In this document: positions 44,425 through 53,783 of the stretch, piece after piece
Layout: each line of letters opens with the position of its first letter
How positions within the stretch are numbered: position 1 is the stretch's first letter
Assembly: GCA_023819255.1 (NCBI GenBank)
Contig: JAMWBU010000004.1
Coordinates: forward strand, 1 to 64,000
Direction: 5' to 3'
Origin: Candidatus Omnitrophota bacterium
GTDB taxonomy: Bacteria; Ratteibacteria; UBA8468; B48-G9; DTJG01
Length of the DNA stretch: 64,000 nucleotides
The notes under the pieces: generated by a model
Told to the model about the DNA's origin: nothing
The model's input: the letters and a program-made list of their open reading frames with translations, nothing else
Databases searched by the model: none
Program-made: the position numbers and the translations under genes

Positions 44425-45054
44425 TTATTTAATGCTCAGCAATTCCTTTGCTTTATCAACAGCAGAACCAGCGTCAGGCGCATACCCATCAGCTCCTATT
44501 TCATCAGCGTAGGTCTGGGTAACAGGCGCTCCGCCGATTATTATTTTCACACTGTCCCGGATGCCTTCTGATTTCAATTTTTCAATGACATTCTTCATCG
44601 CTGGCATCGTGGTCGTGAGAAGCGCGGAAAGTCCTATCAATTGAGCGCCATTTTTTGCGGCTTCAACGAATTTTTCCTCAGGCACATCTATGCCGAGGTC
44701 CATAACTTCAAACCCTGCGCCTTTCCACATCATTGAAACAAGATTTTTTCCGATATCGTGGAGATCTCCTTTTACTGTGCCTATGGCAACCTTTGCCTGT
44801 GATTTAATGCCGGCTTTTGCTATTTCTGGCTGGAGAATAGCCATTGCTTGATTCATTGCTCTCGCAGCGATCAGAACCTCAGGAACATAAAATTCATTAT
44901 TTTTGAACTTGACTCCTACAACATTCATTCCTGCAATAAGGCCTTCGTTCAAAATATTTTCCACTCCAATGTTCTCTGATAAAGCTTTTGTGACAAGCTC
45001 GGTCGCCTTTTTGGCGTCTCCCCTGATGATGGCTTGCTTTATTTCTTCTAACAT
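44425..45054 (-). CDS. Methyltransferase cognate corrinoid protein
   Basis: A 209-residue B12-binding protein. The N-terminal four-helix cap (AIIRGDAKKATELVTKALSE) is followed by the Rossmann-like cobalamin domain with the lower-ligand motif in GTVKGDLHDIGKNLVSMMWK, LIGLSALLTTTMPAMK and IIIGGAPVTQTYADEIGADG. Such proteins carry methyl groups between substrate and tetrahydrofolate or coenzyme M methyltransferases (MtaC/MtbC/MttC type). No MtaB, MtaA, MtvB-like partner or corrinoid activator is in the window. AAGGAGG precedes the ATG. Confidence 0.92.
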   Translation of the reverse strand: MLEEIKQAIIRGDAKKATELVTKALSENIGVENILNEGLIAGMNVVGVKFKNNEFYVPEVLIAARAMNQAMAILQPEIAKAGIKSQAKVAIGTVKGDLHDIGKNLVSMMWKGAGFEVMDLGIDVPEEKFVEAAKNGAQLIGLSALLTTTMPAMKNVIEKLKSEGIRDSVKIIIGGAPVTQTYADEIGADGYAPDAGSAVDKAKELLSIK

Positions 45055-45095
45055 TACTAACCTCCTTAATTGAGAAAAAAATTTTTATACAAAAA

Positions 45096-45124
45096 TTTAT
45101 ACAGCATATCAGATTATTTGTCAA
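45096..45124 (-). promoter_or_regulatory. Promoter of the minus-strand array (corrinoid protein to PfkB)
   Basis: On the minus strand there is a perfect TTGACA (45124-45119), a 17-base spacer and TATAAA (45101-45096), about 40 bases from the start of the corrinoid protein. It shares -35 bases with the divergent promoter of tRNA-Val. Confidence 0.7.
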
Positions 45125-45145
45125 GTTTTTGTTATAAGTTTAAAA
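45118..45145 (+). promoter_or_regulatory. Promoter of tRNA-Val (possibly also dnaK)
   Basis: TTGTCA (45118-45123), a 17-base spacer and TAAAAT (45140-45145) would place the transcript start near 45152, eight bases before the tRNA. Its -35 hexamer overlaps by five bases that of the minus-strand promoter. Confidence 0.6.
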
Positions 45146-45159
45146 TAATAAGTGCTTAA

Positions 45160-45233
45160 AAGGCGGTTAGCTCAGTCGGCAAGAGCGCTTCCCTTACAAG
45201 GAAGAGGTCGTGGGTTCGATTCCCTCACCGCCT
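45160..45233 (+). tRNA. tRNA-Val (anticodon TAC)
   Basis: A full cloverleaf can be folded by eye. The acceptor stem AGGCGGT pairs with ACCGCCT, the D arm is GCTC/GAGC, the anticodon stem CTTCC/GGAAG encloses CTTACAA (anticodon TAC), and the TTCGATT loop is closed by GTGGG/CCCTC. The second T-stem pair is a T-T mismatch. The discriminator base is A and CCA is not encoded. It reads GTA and probably the other GTN codons. Confidence 0.93.
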
Positions 45234-45336
45234 ATAAATAACTCTATTATCGCGCCTTTGCGAAAAGGATTATGAAACTTTTATTTGCGTCTCCACATCT
45301 AAAATTAACGAAAATTAAAACAATAGGAGAAATAAA

Positions 45337-47208
45337 ATGGAAAAAATCATAGGAATAGATCTTGGAACAAGTAATTCAGCAGCCGCTATAATGGAGGCAG
45401 GCAAGATTGTTGTTATTCCCAGCGCAGAAGGCACAACAATAGTTGGTGGAAAGGCTTTTCCGTCATATGTGGCTTTTACGAAAGACGGACAGATTCTTGT
45501 TGGAGAGCCCGCGAGACGGCAGGCAGCGGTTAATCCTGAGCGGACAATTTTTGCAGCAAAAAGGAAAATGGGCACCGATTTTAAGTACACAATTGATGGT
45601 AAGACATACACGCCGCAACAGATCTCGGCTTTTATTCTTCAGAAAATTAAGAAGGATGCCGAAAATTACCTGGGTTATCCAATTACAAAAGCCGTGATAA
45701 CAGTGCCCGCATATTTTAATGATAACCAGAGACAGGCAACAAAAGATGCCGGAACAATAGCCGGACTCGAAGTTGTCAGATTGATTAATGAACCCACTGC
45801 CGCAGCGTTTGCTTATGGCCTCGATAAGCTAAACCAGGAGCTGAAAATTATGCTTTTCGATTTTGGTGCTGGCACCCTTGATGTCACAATAATGGAAATG
45901 ATGGGCGGAGGCGTTTTTAAGGTTCTTTCCACAAGCGGGGATACCCAACTTGGCGGAACCGATATGGATCAGGATCTTATTAACTTTATTGTAAATGATT
46001 TCAAGATGCAGACCGGAATAGATTTAACAACTGATAGAATGGCGATGCAAAGAATTCGGGAAGCGGCTGAAAAGGCAAAAATAGAACTTTCTTCTACGCT
46101 TGAGACCGAGATTAGCCTGCCTTTTATCACCGCGAATGAGAAAGGGCCGCAACATCTCTCAATGAAGATCAGAAGGGCTCAACTTGAGGAATTGGTAAGG
46201 GGGCGCGTGGAAAAATGTCGTGGACCAATGGAACAGGCGCTTTCAGACGCAAAACTTACATCATCTCAGATTGACAAAATTATTCTCGTTGGCGGACCCA
46301 CGAGAATGCCGATAGTTCAGAAGTTTATAGAGGATTTTATGGGCAAAAAGCCGGAAAGAGGCGTGGATCCTATGGAGTGTGTTTCAATTGGTGCCGCAAT
46401 ACAGGGTGCAATACTTGCCGGCGACATAAAAGATAAAGATATACTTTTGCTGGATGTGACTCCTCTTTCGCTCGGAGTGGAAACTCTTGGCGGAGTGTTT
46501 ACAAAAATAATCGAGAGAAATACCACAATTCCTACAAAGAAAAGCCAGATATTTACAACTGCGGCAGATAATCAAACTTCAGTTGAGGTTCATGTGTTGC
46601 AGGGAGAACGGCCGATGGCGAGTCATAATACCAGTCTTGGAAGATTTCATCTTGATGGAATTCCTCCGGCACCAAGAAATGTTCCACAGATTGAAGTGAC
46701 CTTCGATATTGACTCAAACGGAATTCTATCTGTGACTGCGAAAGATCTTGCGACATCAAAGCAACAATCAATAAGGATTACGGCCTCGAAGAAATTATCA
46801 AAAGAAGAAATAGACAAAATGATTAAAGATGCTGAACAATTCGCCGAGCAGGATAGAAAACAAAAGGAACTGGTGGATCTATGCAACAGTGCCGATGGCT
46901 TTGCATACAGTGTTGAAAAAACCCTTAAGGAGCACGGCGATAAAATCCCTGTCGAAGAAAAAAATCTTGTCAATGAAAAAATATCTGCCCTTAGAAAAGC
47001 TGTTGAATCGAAGAATGAATCCGAAATAAAATCTTTAATGCAGGAACTGGAACAGGCATCTCACAGGATAGCAGATATCCTTTATAAACAAACAGCGCAA
47101 TCGACTGCCGACCAGCAGCAATCATCTCAGGCATCTGAACCAAAACAGGAACAGGAAGGTAAAAAGGTTGTTGATGCCGACTACCGTGAAGTCGATGGAA
47201 ATAAATAA
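45337..47208 (+). CDS. dnaK: Molecular chaperone DnaK (Hsp70)
   Basis: A 623-residue Hsp70. Seen: [50 protein letters not shown], the interdomain linker [19 protein letters not shown] and a substrate domain ending in a Gln/Ser-rich tail. The central Asp-Leu-Gly-Thr-Ser and Phe-Gly-Ala-Gly phosphate loops are those of DnaK; Phe-Gly-Gly is more usual for the latter. No grpE, dnaJ or hrcA adjoins it and no CIRCE element precedes it. AGGAGA lies before the ATG, and a terminator follows. Confidence 0.97.
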   Translation: MEKIIGIDLGTSNSAAAIMEAGKIVVIPSAEGTTIVGGKAFPSYVAFTKDGQILVGEPARRQAAVNPERTIFAAKRKMGTDFKYTIDGKTYTPQQISAFILQKIKKDAENYLGYPITKAVITVPAYFNDNQRQATKDAGTIAGLEVVRLINEPTAAAFAYGLDKLNQELKIMLFDFGAGTLDVTIMEMMGGGVFKVLSTSGDTQLGGTDMDQDLINFIVNDFKMQTGIDLTTDRMAMQRIREAAEKAKIELSSTLETEISLPFITANEKGPQHLSMKIRRAQLEELVRGRVEKCRGPMEQALSDAKLTSSQIDKIILVGGPTRMPIVQKFIEDFMGKKPERGVDPMECVSIGAAIQGAILAGDIKDKDILLLDVTPLSLGVETLGGVFTKIIERNTTIPTKKSQIFTTAADNQTSVEVHVLQGERPMASHNTSLGRFHLDGIPPAPRNVPQIEVTFDIDSNGILSVTAKDLATSKQQSIRITASKKLSKEEIDKMIKDAEQFAEQDRKQKELVDLCNSADGFAYSVEKTLKEHGDKIPVEEKNLVNEKISALRKAVESKNESEIKSLMQELEQASHRIADILYKQTAQSTADQQQSSQASEPKQEQEGKKVVDADYREVDGNK

Positions 47209-47230
47209 TATGGTATCAGGTTGAAAATGA

Positions 47231-47255
47231 GGGCGGCTAATGCCGCCCTTTTTTT
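47231..47255 (+). terminator. Rho-independent terminator after dnaK
   Basis: GGGCGGC and GCCGCCC form a perfect 7-bp stem with a four-base loop, followed by a run of T. It ends the tRNA-Val/dnaK unit. Confidence 0.93.
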
Positions 47256-47275
47256 ATTGGTTTACTCCATGGTGT

Positions 47276-47281
47276 TATAAT
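47276..47281 (+). promoter_or_regulatory. Possible -10 element upstream of purM
   Basis: A perfect TATAAT at 47276-47281 lies 30 bases before the purM ATG and just after the dnaK terminator. The -35 region (TTATTG/TTTATT) is weak. Confidence 0.35.
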
Positions 47282-47311
47282 AATAATGAAATATACAGGG
47301 GAAAAAAAGAA

Positions 47312-48361
47312 ATGGTTACATATAAAAGGGCGGGGGTAGACGATCAAAAGGCAGAAGCGCTGGTAAGGTTTATAAAGGACCGCGCAGAAAAATCCTTCAA
47401 GAAAAAAATAGCTGGAGACATTGGCTTTTTTGCTGGCTTTGTGCCTTTTCCTTTTTCTGGCGGCAAAGATTTTCTTGTCGCTGGTTGCGATGGCGTTGGT
47501 ACAAAGGTTCTTATTGCAAAGGCGCTTGAAAAATATGATACGATTGGTATAGATCTTGTGGCGATGAATTGCAACGATGTCGCTGTCTGCGGAGCAAAGC
47601 CTCTTTTTTTCCTTGACTATCTGGCTGTGGGAAAGTTAAAAATAGAAAGGGAAAAGAAACTTCTTGAGGGAATAATTAGAGGTTGTGAAATTGCTCAATG
47701 CGCTCTTGTTGGTGGAGAAACTGCTCAGATGCCGGATGTTTATTCCGAAGATGATTTTGATCTTGCGGGTTTTTGCGTTGGTGTAGCGAAAAAGGACAGG
47801 ATACTCGGTCCTTCAAGGGTTAGTGAAGGTGATGTGTTGCTTGGAGTTGGTTCAAACGGTTTGCATTCAAACGGATTTTCTCTTGTAAGAAAGATTTTTT
47901 TTCAAAGCAGGGACATTAAGAGAAAACTTTTTGAATACAGGGTAAATCTCGGTCGTTCTCTGGGAGAAGAATTTTTGAGGCCCACCCACATTTATTCTCC
48001 ACTTATTGTCAATCTGGTTGAAAAAAATCTTGTTAATGCGGCTGCTCATATTACTGGAGGCGGTATCCCGGGAAATCTTGTAAGAGTTTTGCCGGAAAAT
48101 CTGGATGCTGAAGTTTTCACCGATTCATGGAATGTGCCAGTCGTGTTTTCTATGATTCAGGAGACAGGCAGAATCAAGCCAGAAGAAATGTATAATGTTT
48201 TTAATATGGGGATTGGATTGATTCTTTGTTTACCGGTGCGCAATAAGGAAGAAGTCAGTTCAATCATACAAAAAAAAGGTTTCAGGGTTTTTGAAATAGG
48301 ATTCATATGTAAGGGCAAAAGAAGGGTTGTTCTGAAAAAAAGGCGTTTGAATAAACAATAA
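47312..48361 (+). CDS. purM: Phosphoribosylformylglycinamidine cyclo-ligase
   Basis: A 349-residue AIR synthetase. Seen: YKRAGVDDQKAEALVRFIKD, VAGCDGVGTKVLIAKALEKY, DLVAMNCNDVAVCGAKPLFF, ALVGGETAQMPDVY, VGSNGLHSNGFSLVRKI and HITGGGIPGNLVRVLP. ATG 47312 begins the conserved VTYKRAGV sequence; an in-frame start at 47240 would overlap the terminator. It closes the imidazole ring in purine synthesis. Confidence 0.96.
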   Translation: MVTYKRAGVDDQKAEALVRFIKDRAEKSFKKKIAGDIGFFAGFVPFPFSGGKDFLVAGCDGVGTKVLIAKALEKYDTIGIDLVAMNCNDVAVCGAKPLFFLDYLAVGKLKIEREKKLLEGIIRGCEIAQCALVGGETAQMPDVYSEDDFDLAGFCVGVAKKDRILGPSRVSEGDVLLGVGSNGLHSNGFSLVRKIFFQSRDIKRKLFEYRVNLGRSLGEEFLRPTHIYSPLIVNLVEKNLVNAAAHITGGGIPGNLVRVLPENLDAEVFTDSWNVPVVFSMIQETGRIKPEEMYNVFNMGIGLILCLPVRNKEEVSSIIQKKGFRVFEIGFICKGKRRVVLKKRRLNKQ

Positions 48362-48376
48362 CTGTGGGAGGCAGAA

Positions 48377-48664
48377 ATGACTGATAAGAAAAATATTCTG
48401 TACAAAGCACTTGCTTTAGGGATTGCCTCGCTTTCCATTGCCGAAAAGAAAAGAAAAGAGATTCTGGAGATCCTCGAAAAAGAGGTGAAAGATAAGAAAC
48501 TTGAAGAAAAAATCGAGAAGCGGTTTTCTGGTTTGATTGAAAAAATCGATAAGACCACTGGTATTAAGAAGGAAAAAATCGCAGAAATCTTCGGGCTTGT
48601 AACAAAAAAAGAAATAGAGGACCTTAAGAAAGAAATAGAGAATTTGAAATATGGCAAGCAATGA
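48377..48664 (+). CDS. Small coiled-coil protein (phasin-like)
   Basis: A 95-residue Lys/Glu-rich protein, essentially all helix. It has a short hydrophobic segment (LYKALALGIASLSIAE) and later heptad-like EIEDLKKEIENL. The pattern resembles short phasin-family or poly-granule-associated proteins often encoded next to UbiB-type ABC1 kinases. It overlaps that kinase gene by ATGA. GGGAGG precedes the ATG. Function unknown. Confidence 0.7.
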   Translation: MTDKKNILYKALALGIASLSIAEKKRKEILEILEKEVKDKKLEEKIEKRFSGLIEKIDKTTGIKKEKIAEIFGLVTKKEIEDLKKEIENLKYGKQ

Positions 48665-50295
48665 ATATACTTGGTGTAAGCAGAAAATACCGACTTATCA
48701 ATCGTGTGCGCATAGTGTTAAGGGTGCTGGTCAAACATGGACTTGGATATTTTTTGGACAGGATTTTCAAAGAACCAAGTTTAAGGGTTCTGCGTTTTCA
48801 TCGAATTTCTGCAAAAAGGCAATATCTCACACCCGCGCAAAGATTATGTTCTGTTATTGAGGAGCTTGGACCAACATACATAAAAATCGGGCAATTTTTT
48901 AGCACAAGAGCCGACATACTGCCAGAAAATTTTCTTAAGGAACTTTCCAAACTTCAGGATAATGTCTCGCCTTTTCCTTTTGAAAAAGTTGAAAAGACGA
49001 TTAACGAAGATTTTGAAAGGCCCATGCATGAAATCTTTTCAGAGTTTTCAGAAAAACCGATGTTTTCCGCTTCCATCGGGCAGGTTCATTTTGCAAGACT
49101 TGTTTCTGGAGAAACGTGTGTTGTTAAAGTCCGAAGACCGGGAGTGGAGGAGGCCATTGCTGAAGATGTCGAAGTTTTAACAGAGATATCTAAACTGGCC
49201 GCCAAGCATATTCCTGAATTAAAAAAATGGAATATTTCAGAATTACTTGAAGAAGTTGGAGAATTTTTGAAAAGGCAGATAGATTTTATTTATGAGGCGG
49301 GTATGATGGAGAAATTGAAGGATTACTATGGCAGATCAAATATCATGGTTCCTCGCGTATTTTGGGATTTTACGTCAAAACGGGTGCTTACAATGGAAAA
49401 AATACACGGGATCAAAATACTGGATGTTGTTGCTGACAAAAGTGATGTTTCCAGTCGTCTTGTAAAAGGATTGTTTGAGACTCTTTTTGAAACAGGTTAT
49501 TTCCACGCTGATCTGCATCCGGGCAATATACTGATCACAGACAAGGGTGGTATTGCTTTTGTCGATTTTGGTCTTGTGGGTTATTTTTCTTTTGAGAAAA
49601 GGAAATTGCTTGCTGCGATTATTTCAGGCGTTCTTAAAGGAAAAACTGCAGAAGTGATACCTCATATAAAAAAGCTTTTTGGAATATCATACAAAGTTCC
49701 AGAAACTTTTGAGAGGGACGTCGGTTTTATTGTTGATAAATACGGTTCTCTTCCGCTTAAAAAGGTTCATCTTGCGAACATTATTTATGATCTGATGCGC
49801 ATGGCACGAAAGATGAGCATTAGACTTGATTCTGATGTTGGACTTCTCGCAAAAAATTTAATGAGTCTTGAAGCAATCTGTGCCAGACTCAGCCCATCTG
49901 AAAGCATGCTTGATCTTAGCAAGACGTACTGGCAACCACTGCTGGACAAAGGAATCTTTCAACATTTATGGCTGGAAGACATAAAAAATGTTTTAATATC
50001 CTATAAAAACATCATAATGGAGTTACCCGAAACGTGGGAAGAATTTGTAGGGCTTAACAGAGAAAGAGTCGAAACAGAACAAAAAATTAGCCGCCAGCTC
50101 GAGAAGTACACCAGGAGCATTGAACACGCGGGAACTAAAATAAGTTTTGCCATTTTTCTTTTGCCTGTTTTGGCATTTATTATAATTTCAGGCATTAAAT
50201 ATCTGAGGCCTGGCATGTTTATACTTTTGTTAACAGTGTTCATTGTGCTGATCGCCATTTTATTAAAGATGACAACGCAGGAGTCAGATGAATGA
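48661..50295 (+). CDS. ABC1/UbiB-family atypical kinase-like protein
   Basis: A 544-residue ABC1 protein. Seen: the signature KIGQFFSTRADILPENF (KxGQxxSxR), an Ala-rich loop ASIGQVHFARLVSGE, the Lys in VVKVRRPG, catalytic-loop-like YFHADLHPGNILI, DFG as FVDFGLVGYFS, and two hydrophobic C-terminal helices. Family members support quinone or isoprenoid-lipid metabolism and bind ATP. No ubiquinone genes are in the window, so the partner lipid is unknown. It overlaps obgE by eight bases. Confidence 0.9.
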   Translation: MNILGVSRKYRLINRVRIVLRVLVKHGLGYFLDRIFKEPSLRVLRFHRISAKRQYLTPAQRLCSVIEELGPTYIKIGQFFSTRADILPENFLKELSKLQDNVSPFPFEKVEKTINEDFERPMHEIFSEFSEKPMFSASIGQVHFARLVSGETCVVKVRRPGVEEAIAEDVEVLTEISKLAAKHIPELKKWNISELLEEVGEFLKRQIDFIYEAGMMEKLKDYYGRSNIMVPRVFWDFTSKRVLTMEKIHGIKILDVVADKSDVSSRLVKGLFETLFETGYFHADLHPGNILITDKGGIAFVDFGLVGYFSFEKRKLLAAIISGVLKGKTAEVIPHIKKLFGISYKVPETFERDVGFIVDKYGSLPLKKVHLANIIYDLMRMARKMSIRLDSDVGLLAKNLMSLEAICARLSPSESMLDLSKTYWQPLLDKGIFQHLWLEDIKNVLISYKNIIMELPETWEEFVGLNRERVETEQKISRQLEKYTRSIEHAGTKISFAIFLLPVLAFIIISGIKYLRPGMFILLLTVFIVLIAILLKMTTQESDE

Positions 50296-51283
50296 TTTTA
50301 TCGATGAAGTGAAAATATGGATAAAGGCAGGGGATGGAGGACCTGGTTGCGTTGCGTTCAGAAGGGAAAAGTTTGTTCCAAGAGGCGGGCCTTCTGGCGG
50401 CAATGGCGGCAATGGCGGTTCTATCTATTTCAAAGCATCTAGCAATGTCAAGACATTGCGTCAATATTATTACCGCAGGCATTTCAAAGCAGAAAGCGGC
50501 AAGCCAGGGGAAGGGAATAACCGCACAGGCGCAGATGGTATGGACCTTATTCTTAAAGTGCCGGTGGGAACAATTGTGATTGAGATAAGAGAAGGAGAAA
50601 AAGAAGTGATTATCGCAGACCTGGATAAAGAGGGTTCAGAAGTGCTCGTTGCAAAAGGTGGCCGTGGTGGAAGAGGAAATGCAAGTTTCAAAAGTTCTAT
50701 AAATCAGGCTCCTCGAATAGCGATGCCAGGTGGTTATGGCGAAGAGAAATTTGTGAAACTTGAACTCAAACTTATCGCTGATGTCGGCATTATTGGTTGT
50801 CCCAATGCCGGCAAATCCACATTGCTTTCAATAATTTCCAATGCTAAACCAAAAATAGCCGAGTATCCTTTCACGACATTGAACCCTAATCTTGGTGTGG
50901 TTGACCTTGGAGACGGAAGACAGTTTATTGCCGCTGACATACCCGGGCTTATTCAGGGCGCATCGTGTGGCGCGGGACTCGGGATCAAATTTTTGCGACA
51001 TATTGAAAGGACAAGACTTCTTATTCATCTTATTGACCTTTCTTTGCATGATGTTGCTAAAAGGTATTATAATATAAGAGATGAAATGGGTTATTATAAC
51101 CAGTCGCTTCTTGAAAAACCCGAAATTGTTGTAGGCACAAAAATAGATTTGCCTGAAAGCAAAAAAAACATTCAAGAACTGAAAAAGGTTGCAAATGCTT
51201 TTTTTCTTATCTCCTGTATGACCAACGAAGGCATTAAGCCATTACTCGAAGAAATCTGGAAAAGATTGCTCAGTTTAGGATAA
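50288..51283 (+). CDS. obgE: Obg-family GTPase
   Basis: A 331-residue ObgE. The Gly-rich Obg domain includes DFIDEVKIWIKAGDGGPGC, PRGGPSGGNGGNGGS and KGGRGGRGNASFKSS. The G domain has G1 GCPNAGKST, a TTLNPNLG switch, G3 DIPGLIQGAS and G4 as TKID. The C-terminal OCT domain seen in Firmicutes is absent, as in many bacteria. It associates with the 50S subunit. It is usually downstream of rplU-rpmA; here it is between the ABC1 protein and prfB. Confidence 0.96.
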   Translation: MNDFIDEVKIWIKAGDGGPGCVAFRREKFVPRGGPSGGNGGNGGSIYFKASSNVKTLRQYYYRRHFKAESGKPGEGNNRTGADGMDLILKVPVGTIVIEIREGEKEVIIADLDKEGSEVLVAKGGRGGRGNASFKSSINQAPRIAMPGGYGEEKFVKLELKLIADVGIIGCPNAGKSTLLSIISNAKPKIAEYPFTTLNPNLGVVDLGDGRQFIAADIPGLIQGASCGAGLGIKFLRHIERTRLLIHLIDLSLHDVAKRYYNIRDEMGYYNQSLLEKPEIVVGTKIDLPESKKNIQELKKVANAFFLISCMTNEGIKPLLEEIWKRLLSLG

Positions 51284-51298
51284 GTGAGGAACGATTTT

Positions 51299-52408
51299 AT
51301 GGAATCAACGTTGAAAGACAAATGCATTCAGTTGCAAAGGTCTTTTGAAGAAGTGAAAAAGGCTGTTCAGTGGGAACAACAGCAGGAGAGATTTGCTGCT
51401 CTGCAACAAGAAAAAAACTTAAAAGGTTACTGGGACCCCAGGGTGGATAGCGAGAAAATAAATCAATGGAATTATTTTATAGAAAAACAGGAAAGGATTG
51501 ATAAGATAGAAAAAATGTTTGATAACTTTTTTGCAATTGCAGAACTCCTTCAAGATGGGTCTGATCCAGATCTTGAAAATGAAGCTTCTTCTATTCTCCA
51601 GCGGTTATCACAGGAAATTGAGAATTTCAAATTAGAGGTCTATTTTTCAGAACCCGCTGACAGAAATGATGCTATTGTTACTCTTCATGCGGGCGCAGGT
51701 GGGACAGAGGCATGTGATTGGGTAAGCATGCTTTTTCGAATGTATTCAAAATGGGCTGCGCAGAAAGGCATGAAGGTCGAAGTTGTTGACTTCTTGCCCG
51801 GGGAAGAGGCAGGACTGAAAAAAATTATGGCGGTTTTCTCAGGTAATTATGCTTATGGTTATCTCAAAGGCGAGACCGGTGTTCACCGACTTGTGAGAAT
51901 TTCGCCTTTTGATGCGAATAAAAGACGACACACAAGTTTTGCGGCTGTGAATGTTATTCCAGAAATAGAAAAGGATATTAAGATTGAAATACGAGATGAG
52001 GATATAGAACTGGAAACATTTCGTTCAGGTGGAAAGGGTGGTCAGAATGTGAACAAGGTTGAGACAGCTGTCAGGATAAAACACATACCTACGGGTATTG
52101 TCGTTCAGTGTCAGAGCGAAAGGAGTCAGTTCAAGAATCGTGAAACAGCAATGAAGATTTTGAGGAGTCGCCTCTATCAGATTGAGATGGAAAAAGAAAA
52201 AAAAGAGGAAGCAGAAAAGTGGGATTCTCAGAAAGAGATTGCGTGGGGAAGTCAGATAAGGTCTTATGTATTCTGTCCTTACACTATGGTAAAAGACCAT
52301 AGAACTCAAGTAGAGACAGGAAATGTTGAAGCAGTAATGGACGGTGAGATAGATGTTTTTATCAAGGCTGAAGTTGAATATCTTGCAAAGCAAAAAAATG
52401 TAAAATGA
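51299..52408 (+). CDS. prfB: Peptide chain release factor 2
   Basis: A 369-residue class I release factor. The codon-recognition motif is SPF (in [15 protein letters not shown]), specific for RF2 (UGA/UAA), and the GGQ motif is in [14 protein letters not shown]. It is continuous in one frame: the in-frame UGA and programmed +1 shift near codon 25 found in many bacterial prfB genes is absent. ATG 51299 follows GAGGA; a GTG directly after the obgE stop would add five residues. It overlaps coaB by ATGA. Confidence 0.96.
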   Translation: MESTLKDKCIQLQRSFEEVKKAVQWEQQQERFAALQQEKNLKGYWDPRVDSEKINQWNYFIEKQERIDKIEKMFDNFFAIAELLQDGSDPDLENEASSILQRLSQEIENFKLEVYFSEPADRNDAIVTLHAGAGGTEACDWVSMLFRMYSKWAAQKGMKVEVVDFLPGEEAGLKKIMAVFSGNYAYGYLKGETGVHRLVRISPFDANKRRHTSFAAVNVIPEIEKDIKIEIRDEDIELETFRSGGKGGQNVNKVETAVRIKHIPTGIVVQCQSERSQFKNRETAMKILRSRLYQIEMEKEKKEEAEKWDSQKEIAWGSQIRSYVFCPYTMVKDHRTQVETGNVEAVMDGEIDVFIKAEVEYLAKQKNVK

Positions 52409-53043
52409 AATTTCTGATAACAGCAGGACCCACAAGAGAATATCTGGATCCTGTGAGATTCATAAGTAATCCGGCAACAGGAACGCTTGGATACTTTTTG
52501 GCAAAAAAGGCAATGGAGCGCGGGCATTCAGTGAGCGTTATTTCCGGGCCATGCAATTTTCCTGAAATAAAAGGGGTAAAAAAAATACAGGTTGAATCAG
52601 CGCTTGAAATGAAAAGCGTGGTGGAAGAAAAATTTCCATCGTGCGACGCGCTTATAATGACAGCTGCTGTTTCAGACTGGAGACCTGCAAAAAGATATGG
52701 AAAAAAATTGAAAATAAAAAAGTCGTGGAACCTTAAACTTGTTCCAAACCCGGATATTTTGAAAAGTGTGGCGAAAATAAAAAAAGTAAATCAGGTTGTT
52801 GTCGGGTTTGCTCTTGAAAGCGCCAGTATAATTGAAAATGCAAAGAAAAAACTGAGATGGAAAAAACTTGATGTGCTTGTTGCAAATACGGTTGAAAACT
52901 TTGGTGATTCATCCGGAAATAATGAGATTTTTGTTCTTTATCCTGACGGAAAGATAAAAGATTGCTCGGGATATTCCAAACGAAAATTGGCTTCCTTTTT
53001 AGTCCTTGAAATTGAAAGGCATAACAAATTGAAGCGCAAATGA
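52405..53043 (+). CDS. coaB: Phosphopantothenate-cysteine ligase (CoaB, single domain)
   Basis: A 212-residue CoaB domain protein. Seen: [20 protein letters not shown], the [10 protein letters not shown] stretch, a [10 protein letters not shown] motif, LVPNPDIL and VVGFALES. It joins 4'-phosphopantothenate and Cys in coenzyme A synthesis. Most bacteria have a CoaBC fusion; here the CoaC decarboxylase must be separate and is not in the window. CoaD, a later step, is at 62384. Confidence 0.9.
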   Translation: MKFLITAGPTREYLDPVRFISNPATGTLGYFLAKKAMERGHSVSVISGPCNFPEIKGVKKIQVESALEMKSVVEEKFPSCDALIMTAAVSDWRPAKRYGKKLKIKKSWNLKLVPNPDILKSVAKIKKVNQVVVGFALESASIIENAKKKLRWKKLDVLVANTVENFGDSSGNNEIFVLYPDGKIKDCSGYSKRKLASFLVLEIERHNKLKRK

Positions 53044-53768
53044 TAAAGAAACTGAGTTTTGTTCTTGTTTTGCTTTATGCAATCCGATCTATGTGCGATT
53101 CCTCAATTAACAGGGAAATTTTATGCAATCGAGTCGAAGGAAAAATCGTTGTGGATGGAATTATCAATGAGCCGGCATGGGAAAAAGCGGTTCCCTTAAA
53201 CTTTGTCAAAATTGTATCTCTGGACGAACCAATTTTTGCTACGATGGCCTATTGCCTTTACGATAAAAATTATATTTATTTTGCATTTTTTTGCCAGGAC
53301 AGAGATATATGGGCAACACTTAAAAATAGAGATTCTCAACTCTGGGACCAGGATGTTGTGGAGATTTTTTTGAAGCCTGATTCTTCTGACGATTCGTTTT
53401 ATGAATTTCAGATTTCTCCCAAAAATACAGTGTTGGACGCATTTGTTTTGAGGAGACTGAGGGAAAAAATGTTCACAAGGTTTGCTGAATGGAATTGCGC
53501 AGGGCTTAAATCATCTGTAAAAATAAAAGGAACATTAAACAACTGGTTTGATGATGATAATTTCTGGAGTGTCGAAGTGGCTATTCCTTTCAAAAGTTTG
53601 CTATCGAATGGCAGGATGCCCGCAAGAAATGATGTGTGGCTTATTAACCTTGGAAGATATGATTATTCTGTCTACCTTGAAAAAGGTTTTGAAACCTCAA
53701 CCAGCTGCCCGATAAAAAAGTTTGATTTTCATAGATATGAAGAATGGAGTTTTTTGAAATTCAATTGA
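53040..53768 (+). CDS. Exported CBM9-like (carbohydrate-binding) protein
   Basis: A 242-residue protein with a short signal peptide ([19 protein letters not shown]) and one CBM9-like domain: GKIVVDGIINEPAWEKA, YLYDKNYIYFAFFCQD-type strands, DQDVVEIFLKPDS and YEFQISPKN, WSVEVAIPFKSL, VWLINLGRYD. Such domains bind xylan- or cellulose-type sugars, or occur in outer-membrane-linked glycan proteins. It has no catalytic domain attached. Next to NagB/PIG-L and sugar-isomerase genes it may be a glycan sensor or scavenging protein. Confidence 0.8.
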   Translation: MIKKLSFVLVLLYAIRSMCDSSINREILCNRVEGKIVVDGIINEPAWEKAVPLNFVKIVSLDEPIFATMAYCLYDKNYIYFAFFCQDRDIWATLKNRDSQLWDQDVVEIFLKPDSSDDSFYEFQISPKNTVLDAFVLRRLREKMFTRFAEWNCAGLKSSVKIKGTLNNWFDDDNFWSVEVAIPFKSLLSNGRMPARNDVWLINLGRYDYSVYLEKGFETSTSCPIKKFDFHRYEEWSFLKFN

Positions 53769-53783
53769 GGGGATTTAATTGAC

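Noticed and set aside
45234-45336. CIRCE or heat-shock promoter ahead of dnaK
   Set aside because: No TTAGCACTC-N9-GAGTGCTAA inverted repeat and no convincing heat-shock -35/-10 pair is present in the 103 bases.
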